64,000 nt of DNA from a bacterium (GTDB lineage: Bacteria; Krumholzibacteriota; Krumholzibacteriia; JACNKJ01), in contig JAAEPZ010000764.1 of assembly GCA_024231955.1 (NCBI GenBank), positions 1-64,000 on the forward strand. The letters run 5' to 3'. A program made the position numbers and the translations under genes. Positions 8,252 to 16,342 of this stretch are shown here, one piece after another. The notes under the pieces are model-generated. The model searched no databases, was not told the origin of the DNA, and saw only the letters and a list, made by a program, of their open reading frames with translations. The number at the start of each line of letters is the position of its first letter. Within the stretch, counting starts at the first letter, position 1.

Positions 8252-9223
8252 TTGAAAAAGAGCTTCACATATCTACTGATTTTGGTCCTGGCCATTCCGG
8301 CGTCTCTGGCGCGGAGTGAGGAGGATCAGGGATTTCCGACCAGCACGGGATCCAGGGATTCCCTTGAACGGGCAATCACAATTCTGCTGCCGCAAATCGA
8401 AACCAAACTTGAGGGTTCCGGCGAAGATGTCACCACGCGGGATCTTTATCGCACTGTGTCGATTGCACGCGGCTACCTGGAACTCGAGCTGTTCGACGAG
8501 GCCGGGGAGTGGTTTCTCCGTCTTGAGGAGCTGGACACGAACAATCTGTTCAGCGACGCCATCTTCAACGGCAGGGTCGCCATTGCCGCCGGGCGCGGCG
8601 ATATCGATTCGATGCAGACTCTCATTCGGCTCAAGGATGAGAATGTAGAGAATCCGGACATGGATCAGATCGTGGCCGTCTACACGGAGATCGGCAAGAG
8701 CGGCAAATGGGAGCTGCTTGAAGAGGTCATCGCAAACACGTTGCCGTTCTTCGGCGGTAAACCTCCGGCGATGGTGCTCTACCTGCAAGGCCGCGCCATG
8801 CGTCGGCAGGGCAAGCTGCCGGAAGCCGTTTTTCACTTCGAGCGGATGCTCAACCGGATGAAGATACCGGAATCGGTGAACCCCGACATGATCGCCAGCA
8901 AGAGCATGTTCATCCAGGCTGCGGCCGATTGCAGCTTCCTCATGAACGATCGCAATCGCGCCCGTCGCCACTACTCCACTCTCATCGATTCAGAGCATCC
9001 GGAATACAGATCTTGGGGGGTCTTTCATATTGCCCAACTCGATATGCTGGAGAACAAATACGAACGGGCGGAGGCCGGCTTCAAGCTGATAGCAGCCGAA
9101 CAGACCGGTATGCGCATCGAGGGGTGGGCGGAGCAGCTCGCCGCACACTGCGCGAAAATGCAGAAATACGCACGGTACTACGTTAACAACGGCCCGCGTC
9201 AAGCGGCTGCCGGCAGGCGCTAG
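8252..9223 (+). CDS. secreted TPR-like protein of the flagellar cluster (function unknown)
   Basis: The 323-residue product starts with TTG, seven bases after GGGAGG. It has a signal peptide: KK, then a hydrophobic stretch SFTYLLILVLAIPASLA, with likely cleavage near residue 20. The rest is helical with TPR-like helix pairs, such as ELFDEAGEWFLRLEELD, QGRAMRRQGKLPEAVFHFERM and LDMLENKYERAEAGFKLIA. It would be periplasmic or surface exposed. No enzyme motif is visible. It leads the operon continuing to flgN and flgB, so it may help assemble the basal body or stator in the periplasm. That role is inferred only from position. Confidence 0.75.
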   Translation: MKKSFTYLLILVLAIPASLARSEEDQGFPTSTGSRDSLERAITILLPQIETKLEGSGEDVTTRDLYRTVSIARGYLELELFDEAGEWFLRLEELDTNNLFSDAIFNGRVAIAAGRGDIDSMQTLIRLKDENVENPDMDQIVAVYTEIGKSGKWELLEEVIANTLPFFGGKPPAMVLYLQGRAMRRQGKLPEAVFHFERMLNRMKIPESVNPDMIASKSMFIQAAADCSFLMNDRNRARRHYSTLIDSEHPEYRSWGVFHIAQLDMLENKYERAEAGFKLIAAEQTGMRIEGWAEQLAAHCAKMQKYARYYVNNGPRQAAAGRR

Positions 9224-9230
9224 GAGAGAG

Positions 9231-9656
9231 ATGCAGGCGACCCTGCAGAGATTGATCGACGTGTATCGCCGGGAGCTGGAGCTCTACGACGAGATACGAA
9301 ACCGGGTCTTCAGTCAGCGCAGGCTCATCGAGAGCGACGCCGGCTACAAGGAGATCAATGTCGAACTCCAGGCCAAGCACAATCTGCTGGTGGAGATCGA
9401 AGTGATGGAATCGCGGATCCGCGTTGACCGCCAGATCTGGACTCAAAGGAAACACACGCTGGACAGCATTGAGGCCAAGACGCTCATGAATCTCCTGGCT
9501 GAAGTATCCAGACTCGTTGAGGAGATCATGACGTATGAGCGGGAGAACGAGGTCCTGCTGACCAGTCGCCGCCGCTTCAGCAGACGCGCGGCCATGAGTG
9601 TGAAGGGTGCGGCGACGGAGTATCGCCGGCAGAGCCTGGTGGAGGTTGAGCGATGA
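9231..9656 (+). CDS. flgN: FlgN-like flagellar export chaperone
   Basis: This 141-residue helical protein has long amphipathic coiled-coil segments (LIDVYRRELELYDEIRNRVF at the start, ending EVSRLVEEIMTYERENE). That is the pattern of FlgN, the chaperone for hook-junction proteins FlgK and FlgL. It starts with ATG after GGAGAG and overlaps the next gene by four bases (ATGA). Family members share little sequence, so the call rests on length, helix pattern and flagellar context. The client genes flgK and flgL are not in the window. Confidence 0.6.
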   Translation: MQATLQRLIDVYRRELELYDEIRNRVFSQRRLIESDAGYKEINVELQAKHNLLVEIEVMESRIRVDRQIWTQRKHTLDSIEAKTLMNLLAEVSRLVEEIMTYERENEVLLTSRRRFSRRAAMSVKGAATEYRRQSLVEVER

Positions 9657-10372
9657 AGGCAGCCGTCAAGAGGATCCAGCTTCCGACCAGTGATCCCGTT
9701 GAGGCGGTCGCCCGCTTCGTTACCGGTTTTACCCACAATATCAAGAGTCCGCTGACTGGCGTGCGCGGCTATGGCGAGATGATCGGCCGTGAAGATGACA
9801 GAGCCCGTCGCGCCTACTGGAGTCAGCGTCTGATGGGCGGGCTGGAATCGCTGGATCTGATGATCGAGGGCGTGCGGCGCTATCAGTTGCCGACATCCGT
9901 GACGCCGCAGCGTGTATCGGCGCGGAATCTCGTGCGGAGCGCCTGGTGCATCGCGGCGCAGATAACATCCGGCGCTCGCGCCAGGAATCTGCAACTGGTG
10001 AACTCCTTCGCGGCGGATGTCGAACTGACCGTCGACCCTCTGCATTATCGCAACCTTCTGGTCAACCTTCTGCAGAACGCGATAGACGCATCCCCCGTGG
10101 GCGCGGCCGTGAGGGTGCAGCCGGGTACCGGAGCGGAAGTGTTGAGCGTCAGGGATTCCGGCGATGGCCTCCATGGGCTGTCGCGCGAGCAGATCACGCA
10201 ACCGTTTTTTACGACCAGGTCCGACAGGGCCGGTCTGGGACTGGCGGTGGCGACGCAGATCGCGGCGCTGCACGACCAGAGAATGGAATGGATCGAAACA
10301 GATGCGGCCGGGCTTACAGTCCGGATCGTAACAGGGCAGGCAACCGGGGCCAAAGGAGTATGTGGTGAGTGA
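9653..10372 (+). CDS. flrB: minimal histidine kinase, FlrB/FleS-like
   Basis: This 239-residue kinase core has no recognisable sensor domain. The phosphoacceptor box reads FTHNIKSPLTGVRGYGE, the N box NLLVNLLQNAIDASP, the G1 box RDSGDGL, the F box PFFTTRSD and the G2 box AGLGLAVA, so all catalytic elements are present. It overlaps the FlgN-like gene by four bases and the next regulator by eight. Its tight coupling to an FlrC-like activator and flgB suggests the kinase that triggers middle flagellar genes, as FlrB does in Vibrio. The lack of a sensor domain suggests input from a partner protein. Confidence 0.78.
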   Translation: MKAAVKRIQLPTSDPVEAVARFVTGFTHNIKSPLTGVRGYGEMIGREDDRARRAYWSQRLMGGLESLDLMIEGVRRYQLPTSVTPQRVSARNLVRSAWCIAAQITSGARARNLQLVNSFAADVELTVDPLHYRNLLVNLLQNAIDASPVGAAVRVQPGTGAEVLSVRDSGDGLHGLSREQITQPFFTTRSDRAGLGLAVATQIAALHDQRMEWIETDAAGLTVRIVTGQATGAKGVCGE

Positions 10373-11750
10373 GATTCGTCGCATCTTGGTAGTGGATGAT
10401 GAAAAAGTTATGACCGACTATCTGACAGACCTGCTGCGGGATCGTTATGACGTGACCGCCGCCAGCAGCGTACGTGAGGCGTTGGGAGCGCTTGCGGACA
10501 GGGATTTCGATCTGGTGATCACCGATCTCCAGCTCGATTCCGAAAATGTCCAGAGCGGACTCGATATCGTACAGGCCTGTTGCCGACGCCCGCGCCCCCT
10601 GCCGGTCGTCGTCATGACGGCGTACGCCAGTATCGATATGGCGGTCAAGGCCATGAAGATGGGGGCAGCGGAGTTCCTGACGAAACCTTTCGGTATTCGT
10701 GAGCTGGAGGGGGTTTTCCAGCGCCTGCGCAAGGCGGAACCGCTGGCGAAGACCCAGCCGACGCCGGGCCGGAGCCTCTCCCGCAACGCCGGCGGACAGA
10801 AGCGTCTGATCCTGGGGCGTAGCGAGGCGATGCGTCGGGTCTATGAATTGATCGAGAATGTGGCCATGACCAACGCCACGATCATGCTCACCGGCGAGAG
10901 CGGAACCGGTAAGGAGCTGGTGGCCTCGGCGATCCACACGATGAGTCGCCGCGCCGGCAACGCCTTCATCAAGGTCAATTGCGCCGCGATCACCGACACG
11001 CTGATGGAGAGCACGCTCTTCGGTCACGAAAAGGGCGCTTTCACCGGGGCCGTAAAAAGGACACCCGGTAAATTCGAACTGGCCAATGGCGGTACTCTCC
11101 TGCTGGATGAGATCAGCGAGATGAAGCCGGAGATGCAGAGCAAGTTGCTGCGTGTTCTGCAGGAGCGGGAATTCGAACTGGTGGGCGGCACGACGACGAT
11201 CCCCGTGGATGTGCGGATCATCGCCACCTCCAACCGCAATCTCAAGGCCGAGGTGCGCAAGGGCACTTTCCGGGAGGACCTGTTCTTCCGCCTGAACGTG
11301 GTGCCGCTGCATGTGCCGCCGCTTCGCGAAAGATCCGAGGATATCCCGCCGCTGGTCGAACACTTCATGGTGCAGTCGGCAAGCGACAATGGGCTGCCGA
11401 CACCGCATCTGGCCCCCGAAGTTCTGCGCGAACTCTGCCGTCTGAGCTGGCCCGGCAATGTGCGTCAGTTGCAGAACGCCGTGGAGCGCGCCGTGGTCCT
11501 GTCGCGCAACGGGTCGCTGCTGGTGGAGAATTTCCTGCTCGATGAGGATCTCTTCCACTCGGCTGAAGCGGAGCAGGCATTCGACCAGGATATCTCGCTC
11601 AAGGAGATGGAGAAGCGGATGATCCTCTCGACCCTGGCGCGCTATCGTGAAAACAGGACGCAGGCCGCCCGTCACCTGGGTATCAGTGTCAGGACCCTGC
11701 GCAACAAACTGAACCTCTACCGCGTGCAGAGCAGAAGCACGGCGGCTTAG
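10365..11750 (+). CDS. flrC: flagellar sigma-54 response regulator, FlrC/FleR-like
   Basis: This activator has a canonical receiver (VVDDE, Asp54 in LVITDLQLD, Lys in LTKPF). Its AAA+ domain carries Walker A GESGTGKE, GAFTGA, LLLDEISEMK and the arginine-finger region. The C-terminal Fis helix-turn-helix is NRTQAARHLGISVRTLRNKL. GTG 10365 is preferred over 10362 because it is six bases from AAAGGAG. It sits between its kinase and flgB, nine bases before flgB. In Vibrio and Pseudomonas the equivalent protein activates hook and basal-body genes. A similar role is likely here because it is co-transcribed with them, which would give positive feedback. Confidence 0.85.
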   Translation: MSEIRRILVVDDEKVMTDYLTDLLRDRYDVTAASSVREALGALADRDFDLVITDLQLDSENVQSGLDIVQACCRRPRPLPVVVMTAYASIDMAVKAMKMGAAEFLTKPFGIRELEGVFQRLRKAEPLAKTQPTPGRSLSRNAGGQKRLILGRSEAMRRVYELIENVAMTNATIMLTGESGTGKELVASAIHTMSRRAGNAFIKVNCAAITDTLMESTLFGHEKGAFTGAVKRTPGKFELANGGTLLLDEISEMKPEMQSKLLRVLQEREFELVGGTTTIPVDVRIIATSNRNLKAEVRKGTFREDLFFRLNVVPLHVPPLRERSEDIPPLVEHFMVQSASDNGLPTPHLAPEVLRELCRLSWPGNVRQLQNAVERAVVLSRNGSLLVENFLLDEDLFHSAEAEQAFDQDISLKEMEKRMILSTLARYRENRTQAARHLGISVRTLRNKLNLYRVQSRSTAA

Positions 11751-11759
11751 GGAGATATC

Positions 11760-12170
11760 ATGTCTGAGAAGTTGTTCAACGGCGGCAGCATGCAGTTCCT
11801 CAAGAGGAGTCTGGATGCCTACAGTCTGCGTCAGAAGACGATCGCGGAGAACATAGCCAATGCGGAGACGCCCGGCTTCCGGTCCCGCAGCATCGAATTC
11901 GAGACTCTGCTGCAGAGGGCCTCGGGCCAGGGCGCCAGCATCCCCATGCGCACCAGCGGGAAGAAGCACATTCCGGCCAGTCCGGTCGAACTGCCTCATG
12001 CCTTGATCAACGAGACCTCGGAGCGGGCAATGGACAACGGGACCAACGACGTGAATATCGATCTGGAGATGGCGAAACTGGCTGAGAACAGTCTCAACTA
12101 CAAGATGGCGTCACGCATCCTGGCATTGCGTTTCCAGGGTCTGCACAGTGCCGTCAAGGGTCGATCCTAA
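11760..12170 (+). CDS. flgB: flagellar proximal rod protein FlgB
   Basis: FlgB is a subunit of the proximal rod in the periplasm. The 136-residue protein has the rod/hook N-terminal signature KTIAENIANAETPGF at about residues 35-49. Its C-terminal helix has VNIDLEMAKLAENSLNYK, where other FlgB proteins have 'V..d.Emv.la.N...Y'. The length matches the family. It follows FlrC by nine bases and begins the structural operon. Confidence 0.93.
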   Translation: MSEKLFNGGSMQFLKRSLDAYSLRQKTIAENIANAETPGFRSRSIEFETLLQRASGQGASIPMRTSGKKHIPASPVELPHALINETSERAMDNGTNDVNIDLEMAKLAENSLNYKMASRILALRFQGLHSAVKGRS

Positions 12171-12184
12171 AGGGGGGATAGCCG

Positions 12185-12685
12185 ATGAGTAACAACATTT
12201 TCTCCTCTTTCCAGGTCAGCGCCGCGGGTCTTCGCGCCCAGAGAATGCGCCTGGATGCGGCGGCCGAAAATCTGGCGAACATCGAGACGACCAGGACCCA
12301 GAACGGCGAACCCTATCGCCCGCGCAAGGTCGTCTTCGAATCGACCCAGACAGCTCCGGAGAACAGGCCGACCGGCCCCGGCGGTTTCGAGAGTCTCCTG
12401 GCGACACGGGCCGGGCACATGAGCAGTGCCCCCCTGCCGTCTCCCGAGACGATGGAGAAATCCGGCGAGATCGTCAAGGTTCGGATCGCCGGCGTGGAGG
12501 ATCCTTTTCGCAGTGAATTCGATCCCGATCATCCCGACGCCGATGAGGACGGGATTGTCCTGAAGCCGAACGTGGATCCGATCAACGAAATGCTGACGCT
12601 GATCAAGGCGACCCGCGCCTATGAGGCCAATGCGACGGCTCTGGACGCGGCCAAAGAGATGCTGAACCGAGCACTGGATATCTAG
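12185..12685 (+). CDS. flgC: flagellar proximal rod protein FlgC
   Basis: FlgC is the second proximal rod subunit. It carries the opening FSSFQVSAAGLRAQRMRLD, the ENLANIETT motif and the C-terminal LIKATRAYEANATALDAAKEM typical of rod proteins. At 166 residues it is slightly longer than many FlgC proteins (about 135-150). The extra residues are in the middle (around residues 60-105). Its start follows flgB by 14 bases with the ribosome site AGGGGGGA. Confidence 0.93.
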   Translation: MSNNIFSSFQVSAAGLRAQRMRLDAAAENLANIETTRTQNGEPYRPRKVVFESTQTAPENRPTGPGGFESLLATRAGHMSSAPLPSPETMEKSGEIVKVRIAGVEDPFRSEFDPDHPDADEDGIVLKPNVDPINEMLTLIKATRAYEANATALDAAKEMLNRALDI

Positions 12686-12696
12686 GGGAGTGAGCA

Positions 12697-13002
12697 ATGA
12701 GTGATTTGAAAATACGCCCTCTGGTGACACACAACCTGCTTCAGGCCTACGGTCAGAACAAGCAGGTTGCCGCCCCCAAGGGCAGCGGTTTCGGGGATCT
12801 GCTCAGTCAGAGCATCAACAAGGTGCAGGCCTCACAAACGGCGGCGGACATGGCGGTGAATCAGGCTGTGATGGGACAGGGGCAGGATCTGCACCAGGTG
12901 ATGGTCGCACAGGAAGAGGCGTCGATCACCTTCGAGTTGATGATGGAAGTCAGGAACAAGCTGATGGAAGCCTATCAGCAGATTATGGCAATGCAGGTAT
13001 AG
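12697..13002 (+). CDS. fliE: flagellar hook-basal body protein FliE
   Basis: FliE links the MS ring to the rod. The 101-residue protein has the expected FGDLLSQSINKVQASQ segment, QAVMGQGQDLHQVMVAQEEA and the C-terminal VRNKLMEAYQQIMAMQV, all typical of FliE. It sits between flgC and fliF as in most bacteria. Confidence 0.95.
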   Translation: MSDLKIRPLVTHNLLQAYGQNKQVAAPKGSGFGDLLSQSINKVQASQTAADMAVNQAVMGQGQDLHQVMVAQEEASITFELMMEVRNKLMEAYQQIMAMQV

Positions 13003-13024
13003 AAAAAAGAGGCGGTTGTAGGGA

Positions 13025-14575
13025 ATGGCTGAGGTACTAGGAAAATTCAGAGAACTGTGGCAGCACATGGGAATGAGCCAGCGGCTCATCTTCCTCTCAC
13101 TTACCGGTGCTATTGCGGTAACCCTCTTGCTCTTCTTCACCTGGTTGGGCAAGGAGGATTTCACCATGCTCTATTCGAATCTCTCTCCGGAGGATTCGTC
13201 GCGCATGGTCGAGGTGCTCCAGAAGAAGAACATTGACTATCGGGTCAGCGACAGCGGCAGCGGCATCCTGGTGCAGGCCAGTCGCCTGGGAGATGCCAAG
13301 GTTGCACTCGCCAGCGAGGGCGTCCCCCGTGGCGGCGTCTCCGGTTACGAATTGTTCGACAACCAGGGGATCGGCGTCAGCGAATTCACGCAGGATCTGA
13401 ATTACCGCCGAGCCCTGGAGGGGGAGCTGTCCCGCAGCGTGGCGACGATCGCCGGGATCGGCAAGGCGCGCGTGCATCTCGTCATGCCCAAACCGGCGCT
13501 GTTCAAGGAGGATCACCAGAATCCCTCCGCCAGCGTCGTCTTGAATCTGCAGCGCCCCGGCTCCCTGCGGGCCGATCAGGTGCAGGCCGTGCAGCAACTC
13601 ATCGCCAGCAGCGTCGAGGGGTTGGACATCGAGCAGGTGACCATCCTCGACAGCTTCGGCACATTGCTCTCCCGCGGTTACGGCGATGCCGGCAGCGGCG
13701 CCACCACAGGTCAACTGGAGATCAAACAGGAGATAGAGAGCTATCTGGCGCGCAAGGCGCAGAGCACGTTGGAGAGTGTGCTGGGTGCCGGTGCCGTGCT
13801 GGTGCGGGTCAACGCCGATCTCAATTTCGAGCAGGTGGAGAGAACACGTGAAGTGGTCGATCCGGAGACCTCTGCGGTTCTGAGTGAGCAGTTGAACGCC
13901 AGCAAGAAAGGCGGAGGCGATGAGTCGGTCGAATCGAGCACCGTCAACTACGAATTCAACCGCATGGTGGAGAACATCATCGGCGCCAGCGGCAATATCG
14001 AGAACCTGAGCGTGGCCGTCATGATCGACGGCAACTACACGACCGATGATGCGGGGGAGATGACTTACGCTCCCCGCAATGCCCAGGAGATGGAGGGCTA
14101 TCAGCGCATAGTCGAGAATATCGTCGGCTACAACACCGAACGCGGCGACAAGATCGAAGTACTCAATGTTCAGTTCACCGATCACTCCCTGCCCGAGGAC
14201 GGCGGAATCTTCAGCAGTCCACTAATGGAAAAGCTGCCCGGCGTTCTCAACAAGGTGCTGTTTGTCGCGGCGCTCTTCTTCCTGCTTGGGATATTCAAGA
14301 AGATGAGCGCCCAGCTGGTGGAAAATGTGACTACTCCCACGATGAGAGCCGTGGCTGAGGGCGCCGGTGGAGCTGGAGTCGGCGCCGACGGGGCCGGTGG
14401 CGGCGTGAAGAAGGCAAAGAAACCGAAGGAGATCTCCGCAGAGGATATGGTTGAGGCCGCCAAGCTGGAGCAGGCCGAGCGTCAGATGCAAATGGAGGAG
14501 CAGGCCAAAGCGCTTGCGCTGGAAAAGCCGGAAGACATCGCACAGTTGGTCAGAACCTGGATTTACAGTGGGTAG
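13025..14575 (+). CDS. fliF: flagellar MS-ring protein FliF
   Basis: FliF builds the MS ring in the inner membrane and houses the export gate. The 516-residue protein has transmembrane segments at about residues 20-42 and 405-425. Between them are the ring-building motifs (YRALEGELSRSVATI, ARVHLVMPKPALF, VLNLQRPGSL). The C-terminal tail ends EDIAQLVRTWIYSG, the part that binds FliG. The start follows AGGGA. Length matches the family. Confidence 0.96.
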   Translation: MAEVLGKFRELWQHMGMSQRLIFLSLTGAIAVTLLLFFTWLGKEDFTMLYSNLSPEDSSRMVEVLQKKNIDYRVSDSGSGILVQASRLGDAKVALASEGVPRGGVSGYELFDNQGIGVSEFTQDLNYRRALEGELSRSVATIAGIGKARVHLVMPKPALFKEDHQNPSASVVLNLQRPGSLRADQVQAVQQLIASSVEGLDIEQVTILDSFGTLLSRGYGDAGSGATTGQLEIKQEIESYLARKAQSTLESVLGAGAVLVRVNADLNFEQVERTREVVDPETSAVLSEQLNASKKGGGDESVESSTVNYEFNRMVENIIGASGNIENLSVAVMIDGNYTTDDAGEMTYAPRNAQEMEGYQRIVENIVGYNTERGDKIEVLNVQFTDHSLPEDGGIFSSPLMEKLPGVLNKVLFVAALFFLLGIFKKMSAQLVENVTTPTMRAVAEGAGGAGVGADGAGGGVKKAKKPKEISAEDMVEAAKLEQAERQMQMEEQAKALALEKPEDIAQLVRTWIYSG

Positions 14576-14583
14576 GGTGAACA

Positions 14584-15702
14584 ATGGCTAAGAGTGATAC
14601 CAAGAGCGCGCCCGGCGCGAATCTTGTCGATCCCAAGGATCCCAAGGCCGGGCAGAACAAGGCGGCCGACGACAAGGGCAAAGACAAAAGGCAGAGTGGC
14701 CGGAAGCGGAAGGGCGTCACCAAGGCGGCGATGCTTCTGATCAGTCTCGGTACCGAGGCCGCAACCGAGATTACACGCCATCTGACCGACGACGAGCTCG
14801 AGGACATCTCCCAGGAGATCGTCTCGCTGGGCGCGATCACGCCTGAGGACAAGAAGGATGTCATCCAGGATTTCACGGAGACGGCGCTCGCGCGGGAGTT
14901 CATCAGTCAGGGCGGTGAGGAGTATGCCCGGGAGATGCTGATCGGCAGCCTCGGGGAGAGGAAGGCCAAGGCCATTCTCAACCGTTTCCGAGGCGCCAGC
15001 GAGAACAACTATTTCGGTCTGATCAGCACGGTCGACGCCGACAGCATTGCCAACTTCCTGAAGAAGGAGCACCCGCAGACAATCGCGCTCGTGCTCGGCA
15101 CGCTCCCCACGGACCACGCCGGACAGATCCTGGTGTTGCTGCCCGAGGAGATGCGAACCTCCATCGCCTATCGCATGGCGACCTGCGAACGCCCCAGCCC
15201 CGAAGTGATCACGGAGATTCAGGGTGTGCTGGGCGATTACGTCCTCACCGACTTCCAGGATGTCGGCATGCAGTTCGGCGGGACGACGCAGGTGGCGGAG
15301 ACGTTCAACGAGATCGAGCAGAGCGTTTGGAAGAACATCCTCGAAGAGATCGAGGAGATCGATCTCAATATCGCCGATGAGATCAAGCAGCAGATGTTCA
15401 CCTTCAGCGATCTGGTCATGCTTGACACCAACTCCATCCAGGCGATTCTCAAAGAGGTCGATTCGAAGGACCTGGCGCTGGCGCTCAAGGGAGCCGCCGC
15501 CGAGGTCAAGACCCTGATCTTCGACAACATGTCCAAGCGGGCCGCCGCAGCGGTGCGCGAGGAGATGGAATACATGGGCGCCGTGCGCGTCGCCGAGGTG
15601 GAGGGGGCGCAGCAGGCGATCATCGAGGTTGTGCGTACTCTGGAGAACGAGGGTACAATCGTGATCTCCGGCCGTGGCGAGGAGGCAGCCCTCATTGAAT
15701 AA
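14584..15702 (+). CDS. fliG: flagellar motor switch protein FliG with a Lys-rich N-terminal extension
   Basis: FliG is the rotor protein that contacts the stator. The core begins near residue 45 with GVTKAAMLLISLG. It includes HPQTIALVLGTLP and the torque-helix region LVMLDTNSIQAILKEVDSKDLALALKG, followed by NMSKRAAAAVREEM with its conserved charges. The first 45 or so residues are a disordered Lys/Asp/Gly-rich extension not found in most FliG proteins, making it 372 instead of about 335 residues. The start ATG is four bases after the fliF stop with GGTGAAC before it, so the extension is probably real. Confidence 0.95.
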   Translation: MAKSDTKSAPGANLVDPKDPKAGQNKAADDKGKDKRQSGRKRKGVTKAAMLLISLGTEAATEITRHLTDDELEDISQEIVSLGAITPEDKKDVIQDFTETALAREFISQGGEEYAREMLIGSLGERKAKAILNRFRGASENNYFGLISTVDADSIANFLKKEHPQTIALVLGTLPTDHAGQILVLLPEEMRTSIAYRMATCERPSPEVITEIQGVLGDYVLTDFQDVGMQFGGTTQVAETFNEIEQSVWKNILEEIEEIDLNIADEIKQQMFTFSDLVMLDTNSIQAILKEVDSKDLALALKGAAAEVKTLIFDNMSKRAAAAVREEMEYMGAVRVAEVEGAQQAIIEVVRTLENEGTIVISGRGEEAALIE

Positions 15703-16342
15703 GCCGACGAACATCATCAGCGCATTCGATCTCGAGGATTTCACCACAAGTTCGCTTGAGCAGAATATCAAGAGGATCCAGCAGCAACCCGGTTACGGGA
15801 CGCTGGAGAGAAAAATTCGCGAAGAGGCCTACCGCGAGGGGGCCGAACGGATGAGAGAGACGATGACCTCGGAGAGGAAACTCATGACCGAGGGACCGCT
15901 CAATCAGGTCGGCGCTCTGCTCAAGGATCTGGGTGATCACCGCAATGAGATTCTGCAGAAGAACAGCGAGGAGATCGTCCATCTCGCCTGTGCCATCGCC
16001 GCCAGAATCGTCCGCGTCAAGTGCATCGACAATCAGGATGTCATCGCCGAAAAACTCAAACGCTGTCTGATGCAGATGGAGCGGGAGAGCTCCTACCTGA
16101 TCAGGGCCAACGAGACTCAGGTCGAATCGCTGGAATATCTGGTCGAGCAGATGGGCAGCACGATCCTCAAGGATGCCCCATACCGCATCATCGCCGATGA
16201 GCGGATCCCCGTGGGTTCGTTGATCGTCGAGGGGGATAAAAGCAAGCTGGAGTCGATTTGCGGGGAGGAGCTGGCGCGCCTGGAGGAGCATCTGGTCGAA
16301 CTGGTCAATGCTTCTCGGGAGGGGGAAGCAAGTGAGCTTTGA
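15695..16342 (+). CDS. fliH: flagellar export ATPase regulator FliH
   Basis: FliH forms the stalk that links the ATPase FliI to the C ring. The protein is about 215 residues, mostly charged helix, with a C-terminal domain containing AIAARIVRVKCIDNQDVI and IADERIPVGSLIVEG, typical of the FliH/V-ATPase E subunit fold. TTG 15695 is nine bases after AGGAGG and gives MNKPTNIISAFDLED. GTG 15674 is possible but has no ribosome site. It overlaps fliG by eight bases. Confidence 0.82.
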   Translation: MNKPTNIISAFDLEDFTTSSLEQNIKRIQQQPGYGTLERKIREEAYREGAERMRETMTSERKLMTEGPLNQVGALLKDLGDHRNEILQKNSEEIVHLACAIAARIVRVKCIDNQDVIAEKLKRCLMQMERESSYLIRANETQVESLEYLVEQMGSTILKDAPYRIIADERIPVGSLIVEGDKSKLESICGEELARLEEHLVELVNASREGEASEL

